From Bacteroidota bacterium (GTDB lineage Bacteria; Bacteroidota; Bacteroidia; Bacteroidales; VadinHA17), in assembly GCA_006227095.1 (NCBI GenBank), contig SBFZ01000077.1, positions 1-5,411 of the forward strand: DNA of 5,411 bases, written 5' to 3'. Positions 1-5,411 of the stretch are shown here, one piece after another; position 1 is the stretch's first letter, and each line of letters begins with the position of its first letter. A program made the translations under genes and the position numbers. The notes under the pieces are model-generated. The model ran no database searches. It was not told the DNA's origin and was given only the letters and a program-made list of their open reading frames with translations.

Positions 1-48
1 ATACTGTGTCCGGTGTGTTTCCTTTCATGGAAAGAATTGAACAAACTG

Positions 49-468
49 ATGAAAAAACTGGCCCTTGTCAGCGGCCTTCTGTTCGTGGTGGTCTATCTTG
101 TGGTAAATAACATCACCAGCAATGATAATTCATTTGATGTCATCTACCCTTCTGTGCCTGCACAGTCATTGACAGGATCAGACAGCCAGCATGACGGTGC
201 CAGACAGGGAGATTACTCTGCAGCCACTGACAAAAATTCTGTTTTCTTCCTGGTAATTGCCAGCTTCAATGATCATGAACTGGCCCGAAAGACAGCAGAT
301 GACTTCTCTGCAAGGTACAACGCTGACTTCATTGTCCTTCCGCCTGCTTCCAACGGTTTTTACCGGATCAGCTACGGAAAATATTCATCGCTCCGGGAGG
401 CTCAGGATGCTCTTGAATCAGTGAAACGGAACGGATTCCCCGACGCGTGGATTTTCTCTTCAGAATAG
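49..468 (+). CDS. Membrane-anchored SPOR-domain protein (5' end uncertain, possibly partial)
   Basis: The 139-residue product from ATG 49 has a hydrophobic segment at about residues 4-20 (LALVSGLLFVVVYLVV), a polar linker to about residue 62, then a C-terminal SPOR domain. The SPOR signature is clear: a beta strand FFLVIASF, a helix rich in Ala/Lys, the strand-turn GFYRISYGKYSS, a second helix (REAQDALESVKRNG) and the closing PDAWIF. SPOR domains are known to bind denuded peptidoglycan glycan strands, often at division sites, so the protein is probably inner-membrane anchored with SPOR in the periplasm. ATG 49 was chosen because it precedes the membrane segment and overlaps an upstream TGA (47-49). 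However, this frame has no stop back to base 1, and Bacteroidota also have longer proteins with cytoplasmic HU-like domains before the membrane helix and SPOR. The gene could therefore be the 3' part of such a protein. The domain call is firm; the start is not. Confidence 0.82.
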   Translation: MKKLALVSGLLFVVVYLVVNNITSNDNSFDVIYPSVPAQSLTGSDSQHDGARQGDYSAATDKNSVFFLVIASFNDHELARKTADDFSARYNADFIVLPPASNGFYRISYGKYSSLREAQDALESVKRNGFPDAWIFSSE

Positions 469-535
469 CCCTTTAGTGATACTGTCTGCAGCAGGTCAGA
501 ATAAACTTCATAACCGCAACCGGCAGCCCAAAACG

Positions 536-560
536 CGGTGACCCCCACCGGTATTTTTAT
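536..560 (+). terminator. Possible intrinsic terminator after the SPOR gene
   Basis: A five-base-pair GC-rich stem, CGGTG (536-540) with CACCG (546-550), encloses a five-base loop and is followed by GTATTTTTAT. It lies 68 bases after the SPOR stop codon and before the kinase gene, a sensible place to end the upstream transcript. The stem is short and the T-run is interrupted, and the T-run also overlaps the putative promoter element, so the call is weak. Confidence 0.3.
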
Positions 561-584
561 TCTCTTGCGAATTGGATATATTTA
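554..584 (+). promoter_or_regulatory. Possible Bacteroidota-type promoter for the kinase gene
   Basis: The sequence TATATTTA at 577-584 matches seven of eight positions of the Bacteroidota -7 element TAnnTTTG. A T-rich TTTT at 554-557 lies 19 bases upstream, near where the -33 TTTG element is expected, though its G is missing. Transcription would start near 588-590, giving a leader of about 155 bases to the preferred kinase start at 746. The match is by eye and such AT-rich strings occur by chance. Confidence 0.25.
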
Positions 585-745
585 CGTAGGGAACGCTGAT
601 AATGAAGCCGGGAAAGAGTGTACTGACGGTTATGGGGCATGGACTTCAAAAGGTGCCGGGGCAGGCCTATTCAGCAGGCAATGTGGACAGGACAGGAGCG
701 CTGGCCACGGAGCAGCAGGCAGAAGGGTGGATCCTGGCTGAATGG

Positions 746-3601
746 ATGATGGCAACACGAGGTGCAGCAGTTCTGTTGCTTACACTTGTCCTTCTGACTA
801 CGGGTATTCCCCTTAACGGGCAGACCTTTCCCTTCAGGGAATACACTTCTGACGACGGGTTGCCGCAAACACACTCATTATATATGATGCAGGACAGCCG
901 CGGATACCTTTGGCTGCCAACAAGAAACGGTCTTGCCCGGTTTGACGGATATTCCTTCATTTCATACCTGCGAAAAGACGGATTGCCTTCAAATATGGTA
1001 CAGACGGTAATTGAAGATCGCACCGGGATTATATGGGCACTGACGTTAAACGGAATTGCCCGATTCAACGGAAAAAGCTTCGACAGCTTTCCTGTCCCTG
1101 ATTCATTGGGAGTTAAACATTTAGGAAGGATATGTATCGGACCGGGAACTTCAACCTTCTACCTGAGCGCCTCTATTGACTTCAATAACAACATTATACT
1201 TGCTTTTGAAGACGGGAAATACAGCAATTTCACGGAAAGGAATCCTCCGCTGCATGGAAGGAATCTTGGAGCGGTAGCATTTAACCCGGCTGACTCGGTC
1301 ATTTACATGACAAACAATAAATATGAAGTTTTTACATTTCACAGGGGAAAACTGCAATTTATCAATGAAGGCCCGGTAACCGAAGTCGAGATAATTGACG
1401 GTGAAGTGATGTTCCTTGACAAGCTTAACGTTTCAGCACAGACAATTCAGCCCTTCTACTGGGAAAAGGGCAACATAGGACTATATTTTACTGACAGGGA
1501 GGGAACCATCTGGGCTGGAACCGAAACAAGCATAAACAGGCTGATCTCACAGGCGTTCCTTGAATTTGACCGCGACAATGGATTGCCGGAAGAGACCTGG
1601 TCACTGGTTGCAGATTCCAAAGGTGGTTTATGGACAGGATCAATCTACGGCGATTTGAAATACTTTGACGGAGATAAGTTCATTGAAAGAAATGAATATC
1701 GGAAAATATACGGACAACCAGCTGCATTTTACAGGGGGAGTGCTACCCTGAGCAACGGGGAGGTCTGGTTTTCAACCCAGAAAGGGATTTTAGCCTGGGA
1801 CGGTGAAAAATTCAGAATACCTGACCAGGTAACACGGGAATCACAGGTATGTATAATTTATGAGGACCCTGTAGATAAAAGCATTCTTGTAGGAGCTGAC
1901 AAGGGACTCTACCACCTGAAGAACGGAAAGGTCACCCATTACCCGGAAATGTCTTGGCCTGATTATGGGATTGTTGAAGGAATAGTCCGTGACCATGATG
2001 GCCACTACTGGCTTGCAGGGCATTATGGCATTGTCCTTTTCGACGGGAAGAACTTTATACCATTTCGTTCTGCCCCGGCACCAGCCGAGATGGTCTGGGG
2101 CCTGGTCTGTGATTACAGGGGCAACATATGGAGTGCAGGATCAGACGGTGTTTATATATGTAACCCCGGAAATCCTGTATTTGAACAGGCTCTGCCGGAA
2201 GCGTTAAACCTGCCTGCCAACGTAATACGTGATATGGGTGACCACCGGCTGATAGTAGGAAGGATGAATGACATCTGCATAATTGACCTCGACAGGTATT
2301 ATGAAGGACAACCTGACTACTACATAATCGTTGACCGCAGCCGGGGATTCCAGGGCCACGATTGCCAGGATAACGGAATTACGAGGGACAGAGAAGGCAG
2401 ATGGTGGATACTTGCCAACAATAAGCTTATCCGGTTCGAGCCGGAAAAACTGGAAAAAAACACTCTTCCGCCGATCAGCCATATAACCAGGGTTGATCTG
2501 CCTGGTGATAGCACGGAATGGCATACTGTCCTTGAGGCTTCGCTATTCTATGATACTACAAGCTACCTTAAGATCAGGGGGAGACAGAACAGTGTCAGGA
2601 TCACCTATACCGGCATCTCAACACGTAACCCGGAAAATGTCAGATATCAGTATCGGATGACAGGTTTTAATGACAACTGGTCAGACAAAACTGCAGAACG
2701 GTCGGTTATATATACAAACCTCCCTCCGGGTAACCACACCTTCGAGGTTCATGCGATTAATGCCGACGGAATATTATCAGAAAAACCTGACCGGCTTCAT
2801 ATCAGCGTTGTTCCCACGTTCTTCCAGTCGACCTTCGCCGTGGTCATGATGGCTCTTCTTGCTTTGTCACTGATTGTGTTTCTTTCTTTTCAGATCCGCC
2901 GGAGCGTGCTTGAAAGGAGGGTTGTGACGGCCCGCAAACAGGCTGAAACCTACCGGTTGCAGCTGAACTCTGTAATCAGGCAGTTTGACCCGCACTTCAC
3001 ATTCAATGCGGTAACCTCGGTAGGGTCTCTTATCATGAAGGGAGAAAAAGAGAAGGCATACCATTACTTTATAAAGCTGTCAAACCTTCTCAGGTCAATC
3101 ATCACTGACAGCAGTCTGCTTCTCAAGCCCCTGGAGCAGGAGCTTGATTTCGTGACACGCTATTGCGAACTGCAGAAACTTCGCTTCGGTGACAGATTCG
3201 ATTATAAAATCGTAATTGATTCTGATGTTGATATGAAGACTCCTGTCCCGAAGATGATCATCCAGTCGTTCGCGGAAAATGCCCTGAAACACGGACTGGA
3301 GAACAAACCGGACAAGGGAATCATGACAATACGGATAGGCAACCTCAACAGCGGTGTTGAAGTAACCATTCGTGATAACGGTATCGGGAGGGAGGCCGCA
3401 TCCAGGATGCGAACCGGGGGATCCGGCACGGGATTGAAAAATATTAAAGGGATAGTTGATACAATCAACCGCGCCAACAGGGAGAAGATAACCTTTGACA
3501 TTACCGACCTTTATGAGGATGGAAGGCCCGCCGGAACGGAGGTAAGGGTTTTCCTGCCTCATAACTACTCGTTTAATTTCCAGGAGGAAAAGATGGATTG
3601 A
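746..3601 (+). CDS. Two-component sensor histidine kinase: Reg_prop propeller, Y_Y_Y domain, LytS-type kinase
   Basis: This 951-residue membrane sensor kinase should autophosphorylate on histidine and pass phosphate to the LytTR regulator downstream. Residues 1-25 are a signal peptide with probable cleavage before QTFPF. Residues 27 to about 570 hold Reg_prop propeller repeats, seen as recurring DGLP, D-x-x-G-x-x-W and G-[IL]-x-x-F-[DN]-G motifs (for example DSRGYLWLPTRNGLARFDG). A Y_Y_Y domain follows at about 612-690 (YQYRMTGFNDNWS, YTNLPPGNHTFEVHA), then one transmembrane helix near 697-717. The cytoplasmic His_kinase domain has its box FDPHFTFN with His750, the N box with Asn845 (ENALKHG), G1 DNGIG starting at Asp877, and G2 GGSGTGLKN near 891-899, so the core is complete. 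There is no fused REC or AraC domain, unlike hybrid two-component systems. ATG 746 or 749 is preferred because either begins directly at the signal peptide; the frame stays open back to ATG 602, which would add 48 unconserved-looking residues. The last codons lie within a tandem repeat. Confidence 0.93.
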   Translation: MMATRGAAVLLLTLVLLTTGIPLNGQTFPFREYTSDDGLPQTHSLYMMQDSRGYLWLPTRNGLARFDGYSFISYLRKDGLPSNMVQTVIEDRTGIIWALTLNGIARFNGKSFDSFPVPDSLGVKHLGRICIGPGTSTFYLSASIDFNNNIILAFEDGKYSNFTERNPPLHGRNLGAVAFNPADSVIYMTNNKYEVFTFHRGKLQFINEGPVTEVEIIDGEVMFLDKLNVSAQTIQPFYWEKGNIGLYFTDREGTIWAGTETSINRLISQAFLEFDRDNGLPEETWSLVADSKGGLWTGSIYGDLKYFDGDKFIERNEYRKIYGQPAAFYRGSATLSNGEVWFSTQKGILAWDGEKFRIPDQVTRESQVCIIYEDPVDKSILVGADKGLYHLKNGKVTHYPEMSWPDYGIVEGIVRDHDGHYWLAGHYGIVLFDGKNFIPFRSAPAPAEMVWGLVCDYRGNIWSAGSDGVYICNPGNPVFEQALPEALNLPANVIRDMGDHRLIVGRMNDICIIDLDRYYEGQPDYYIIVDRSRGFQGHDCQDNGITRDREGRWWILANNKLIRFEPEKLEKNTLPPISHITRVDLPGDSTEWHTVLEASLFYDTTSYLKIRGRQNSVRITYTGISTRNPENVRYQYRMTGFNDNWSDKTAERSVIYTNLPPGNHTFEVHAINADGILSEKPDRLHISVVPTFFQSTFAVVMMALLALSLIVFLSFQIRRSVLERRVVTARKQAETYRLQLNSVIRQFDPHFTFNAVTSVGSLIMKGEKEKAYHYFIKLSNLLRSIITDSSLLLKPLEQELDFVTRYCELQKLRFGDRFDYKIVIDSDVDMKTPVPKMIIQSFAENALKHGLENKPDKGIMTIRIGNLNSGVEVTIRDNGIGREAASRMRTGGSGTGLKNIKGIVDTINRANREKITFDITDLYEDGRPAGTEVRVFLPHNYSFNFQEEKMD

Positions 3602-3751
3602 ACCGCGTGGAGAAGGAAGAAAAGATGGACTGAACCAGTGGGGGGAGGAAGAAAAGATGGATTGGGCCGTGGGCGGAAGGAAGACTTGATGGATTAAACT
3701 GGTGGGGGGAAGTATGAAATGATTGATAGAACCGTGGGAGGAAGGAAAAAA
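3582..3751 (+). repeat. Degenerate 32-bp tandem repeat between kinase and regulator
   Basis: Five units begin with GATGGA or a variant at 3592, 3624, 3656, 3688 and 3721, with lengths 32, 32, 32, 33 and 31. A half unit, AGGAGGAAAA (3582-3591), precedes them inside the kinase coding sequence. Each unit reads roughly GATGGATTGAACC, then a G-rich GTGGGGGG block, then GGAAGAAAA. Units 1 and 2 are the most alike; units 3 to 5 have diverged. More decayed copies may continue, since GATG recurs at 3752, 3779 and 3804, and GATGTTGTG occurs at both 3779 and 3804. The 32-base period is not a multiple of three, so the array does not encode a protein repeat. The + strand is strongly purine-rich. Function is unknown; replication slippage is the simplest origin. 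Confidence 0.85.
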
Positions 3752-3844
3752 GATGCCACCGGGAGCAGGGACTATAAGGATGTTGTGGCCTGGAAAAGAA
3801 AGAGATGTTGTGATAACCATCATAAAGAAGCAAAAACAAATTGA
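3719..3844 (+). CDS. Possible 41-codon small ORF just before the regulator gene (doubtful)
   Basis: An ATG at 3719 opens a 41-codon frame ending in TGA at 3842-3844, 20 bases before the regulator start. A GGGGGGAAG stretch (3704-3712) sits about seven bases upstream and resembles a Shine-Dalgarno site. The product would be very hydrophilic and basic (it includes GGRKKD and WKRKRCC), with no recognisable domain or membrane segment. Its first third is encoded by the repeat array, so the frame may be an accident of purine-rich DNA that lacks stops. It could act as a leader ORF coupling translation to the regulator, but nothing here proves it is translated. Confidence 0.15.
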   Translation: MIDRTVGGRKKDATGSRDYKDVVAWKRKRCCDNHHKEAKTN

Positions 3845-3864
3845 CCAACCTAAACCGGAACCAT

Positions 3865-4626
3865 ATGAGTAATCAGAAAATCAGGGCAATGATTGTCGAG
3901 GATGAACCGCAGGCACTTGATCTTCTGGCAGGACTGCTGGAGGCAACAGGACTTGCATCTGTTATAGCATCTACCTCTGATCCGGCGGAGGCACTTGATC
4001 TTCTTGTGATGCACGAACCTGACATGCTTTTCCTCGATATCAGGATGCCGGGGATGTCAGGCTTCGACATCCTGAATGAGATGAACGGTCAGACCGATCT
4101 GCATCCCCATGTGGTCTTCACCACCGCCCATGATGAATATGCCATCAGGGCATTTGATTATGCCGCCTTTGACTACCTGCTCAAACCCATTGATCCTGAC
4201 CGCCTGCTGGAGACACTGAAGCGGCACAACAGCAACAATGACAGGAGATCAGAGGACGACCACCATCAGCCGGTTTTCAACAACGAAAAAATGTTGATTT
4301 TCCGGGGGGTGACCGGAGTGACTTTCATAGATACGGATGACGTGGTATACATAACAGCTGACGGAAACTATTCAAGCTTTCACTTCAGGTCAGGACGGGT
4401 TGAGACGGTGACCTCCCTTATCGGGAATGTGGAGGTGCACCTCGGAAAACAGTTTTTCAGAACAGGCAGGTCATGTATCATTAACACAACCTGCCTCGCC
4501 CGCATTGACATGAAACAAATGGTCTGCGTATTCATCATCGGAGACAGGGAATACCGGTGCGAAATCTCCCGTGACAAGGTAAAACCGTTAATGGATCATA
4601 TGAAAAAACGTGTCGCTGAGGGCTGA
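3865..4626 (+). CDS. LytTR-family response regulator (REC + LytTR DNA-binding domain)
   Basis: This 253-residue transcription factor is the likely partner of the upstream LytS-type kinase. The receiver domain covers about residues 5-120: acidic pair Glu12/Asp13 in MIVEDEP, phospho-acceptor Asp58 in FLDIRMPGMSG, switch Thr87 in FTTAHDEYA, and conserved Lys107 in YLLKPID. After a linker of about 20 residues rich in Asn, Asp and His, a LytTR domain covers about 143-250, with the typical VVYITADGNYSSFHF strand region, the FFRTGRSCIINTTCLARID segment and a closing basic helix. LytTR domains bind DNA through beta-strand loops and usually recognise paired short direct repeats. All receiver residues needed for phosphorylation are present. 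ATG 3865 is preferred because it starts just before the first receiver strand; a TTG at 3841 would add eight residues. It lies on the same strand 263 bases after the kinase, so co-transcription is likely, though the gap is unusually long for such a pair. Confidence 0.95.
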   Translation: MSNQKIRAMIVEDEPQALDLLAGLLEATGLASVIASTSDPAEALDLLVMHEPDMLFLDIRMPGMSGFDILNEMNGQTDLHPHVVFTTAHDEYAIRAFDYAAFDYLLKPIDPDRLLETLKRHNSNNDRRSEDDHHQPVFNNEKMLIFRGVTGVTFIDTDDVVYITADGNYSSFHFRSGRVETVTSLIGNVEVHLGKQFFRTGRSCIINTTCLARIDMKQMVCVFIIGDREYRCEISRDKVKPLMDHMKKRVAEG

Positions 4627-4852
4627 TTTCCCGTTACGGGCTGATAAGATCCAAATCCACGGACTAAAACAAAGTAACTAACATTTCCCGGTTCTCTCCC
4701 CTTTTCTGCTGATCAGCCAGATTCACCTCTCCATACGTTAGAAGGAGTCATTTATACAATCAGGACTATTTCAAATGGGGGTTCCACATATTTATGCAAT
4801 ATTTAAAACACAAATCCCGATTGACGGCAGAATAGGGTTCAATTAAGAAAGT

Positions 4853-4885
4853 TGACAGGTGGTTCTTCCCCCCATTTCCCTGTCA
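4853..4885. repeat. Inverted repeat, seven-base-pair perfect stem
   Basis: TGACAGG (4853-4859) and CCTGTCA (4879-4885) are perfect inverted copies separated by 19 bases that include a run of six C. Read on the - strand, the hairpin is followed by ACTTTCTTAATT, a weakly T-rich tail, so it could help end the fucosidase transcript. The long loop makes it a poor terminator on its own. Confidence 0.4.
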
Positions 4886-4886
4886 G

Positions 4887-4930
4887 GCCACACAGATCAA
4901 TTGCCAAAGAGGTCTGTGTGGCGCGTTTTA
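4887..4930 (+). terminator. Strong hairpin, possible terminator of the regulator transcript
   Basis: GCCACACAGA (4887-4896) pairs perfectly with TCTGTGTGGC (4913-4922). As RNA the stem extends inward by a U-G wobble and a C-G pair to 12 base pairs, with a loop of 12 bases. It is followed on the + strand by GCGTTTTA, a short T-run. The position between two convergent genes suits a transcription terminator, but the T-run is only four bases and is separated from the stem by GCG. It is also about 260 bases from the regulator stop codon. A different structured RNA role is possible. Confidence 0.45.
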
Positions 4931-4989
4931 TGGGGGTAAGGATTCCACGGCCGGTCGCGGTGCAATCAAACGGGGATACCGGAAGTTTA

Positions 4990-5411
4990 TTACAGGGTAA
5001 TCTTCAGAACCCAGACATAATCCGTGGGCGGTTTGTTCCTTAATTGCTGAGGCAGTGTCACCGTGAATGAATCTTCACCGTTTGACCACCTGCACGATGT
5101 GCCTGATCCCACTGCTGTAACCCTTGCTCCGGCAGGCAGTGTGAGACCTTTCATGGTAAAGGTGGCCGGCATCTTTTCACCCTCATCAGCCATATAATAG
5201 AGATAGAGGGTATCATCTCCCTTCCTGGTGATGCATGTCTTGCCGTCCTTGTGCGGTGCCAGGGCCCTTGTGCCATAGATTGCCTCACCGTTGACCTTCA
5301 TCCACCTGCCCATCTCCTCCAGGAGGGTATAAGCCTCCTCAGGCCAGGTTCCGTCAGGTGCAGGGCCGATGTTCAGCAACAGGTTTCCTCCCTTGACCAC
5401 GATGTCAACCA
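4990..5411 (-). CDS. Alpha-L-fucosidase, GH29, C-terminal part (5' end outside window)
   Basis: The last 140 codons of a - strand gene are present, ending in TAA at 4990-4992; the frame stays open to the right edge, so the start lies beyond the window. The first residues, VDIVVKGGNLLLNIGPAPDG, match the conserved end of the GH29 catalytic barrel (usually VSKGGNLLLNIGP-x-x-DG). They are followed by PEEAYTLLEEMGRWMKVNGE and AIYGTRA, also hallmarks of the family. The remaining 90 or so residues fit the C-terminal beta-sandwich domain of bacterial fucosidases (TLYLYYM, GARVTAVGSG, YVWVLKI). GH29 enzymes release terminal alpha-L-fucose from glycans by a retaining mechanism; the nucleophile and acid/base residues are upstream and cannot be checked here. 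Family members are typically 430-500 residues, so about a third is visible. The gene converges on the regulator and is a separate transcription unit. Substrate linkage and secretion cannot be judged from this fragment. Confidence 0.94.
   Translation of the reverse strand, partial: VDIVVKGGNLLLNIGPAPDGTWPEEAYTLLEEMGRWMKVNGEAIYGTRALAPHKDGKTCITRKGDDTLYLYYMADEGEKMPATFTMKGLTLPAGARVTAVGSGTSCRWSNGEDSFTVTLPQQLRNKPPTDYVWVLKITL

Larger units (their letters stand above)
4627..4989. other. Convergent intergenic region without a recognisable gene
   Basis: This 363-base stretch separates the 3' ends of the regulator and the fucosidase. Its middle (about 4741-4850) is AT-rich. It holds only very short frames, such as a 23-codon one from ATG 4775 without a nearby ribosome site. 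AGAAGGAG near 4740-4747 resembles a Shine-Dalgarno site but has no ATG or GTG at useful spacing. A perfect ten-base palindrome, GCTGATCAGC, lies at 4708-4717. The two inverted repeats at 4853-4922 are listed separately. No tRNA, IS end or known riboswitch was recognised. Confidence 0.6.

Noticed and set aside
538..741. A 67-codon + strand frame from GTG 538
   Set aside because: It overlaps the possible terminator, promoter and kinase leader, has no domain, and its start lies within a hairpin.
667..1068. A 133-codon - strand frame opposite the kinase N-terminus
   Set aside because: It is antisense to the signal peptide and first propeller repeats, with no recognisable motif.
3582..3751. The 32-bp repeats as a CRISPR array
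   Set aside because: Units are directly adjacent with no unique spacers, copies are degenerate, and no cas genes are nearby.
3095..3823. A 242-codon frame on the - strand overlapping the kinase 3' end and the repeat array
   Set aside because: It is antisense to conserved kinase-domain sequence, its N-terminal part is the polypyrimidine complement of the array (rich in F, L, S, P), and it resembles no family.
4630..4640. CCCGTTACGGG as a terminator just after the regulator stop codon
   Set aside because: The stem is only four base pairs with a three-base loop and no T-run follows.
4775..4846. A 23-codon frame from ATG 4775 in the AT-rich part of the convergent spacer
   Set aside because: It is too short to judge, and the only Shine-Dalgarno-like AGAAGGAG lies about 30 bases upstream, too far to serve it.
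4887..4922. The perfect 10-bp inverted repeat as insertion-sequence ends or an integron attachment site
   Set aside because: There is no transposase or integrase fragment, no flanking target duplication, and the arms are only 16 bases apart, which fits a hairpin better.
4852..5043. A 63-codon + strand frame from TTG 4852
   Set aside because: It runs through both inverted repeats and into the antisense of the fucosidase 3' end, with no domain or convincing ribosome site.

Overview
The window looks like chromosomal DNA from a member of the Bacteroidota, probably Bacteroidales or a relative. Three things point there: a sensor kinase built on a periplasmic Reg_prop propeller plus Y_Y_Y module, a SPOR-domain envelope protein of the type common in the phylum, and a GH29 alpha-L-fucosidase of the kind these glycan-degraders carry. 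Shine-Dalgarno signals in front of the main genes are weak, as is usual for the phylum. No phage, IS, CRISPR, tRNA or rRNA signature was found.

Layout from left to right. (1) A short membrane-anchored SPOR-domain protein ends at 468; its true 5' end may lie left of the window. (2) A spacer of about 277 bases holds a possible terminator hairpin overlapping a possible Bacteroidota-type promoter. (3) A 951-residue sensor histidine kinase (746-3601) has a signal peptide, Reg_prop propeller, Y_Y_Y domain, one transmembrane helix and a LytS-type kinase core. (4) A 263-base spacer is largely filled by a degenerate 32-bp tandem repeat, very purine-rich on the + strand. (5) A LytTR-family response regulator (3865-4626) follows. 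(6) A 363-base spacer contains two adjacent inverted repeats. (7) The C-terminal 140 codons of an alpha-L-fucosidase lie on the - strand and run off the right edge.

The kinase and regulator form a plausible LytS/LytTR two-component pair: the periplasmic propeller and Y_Y_Y module would sense a signal, the cytoplasmic kinase would phosphorylate Asp58 of the regulator, and its LytTR domain would bind target promoters. The nearby fucosidase is convergent, so it is not in the same operon; a link to fucosylated-glycan use is only a guess from proximity.

The most unusual element is the 32-bp array between kinase and regulator. It begins inside the last codons of the kinase gene. Most units carry a purine-rich Shine-Dalgarno-like stretch followed by ATG, and in several of them a stop codon comes just one codon later. 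It may be no more than a minisatellite made by slippage, but its position between two partner genes makes it the best candidate for something undescribed.
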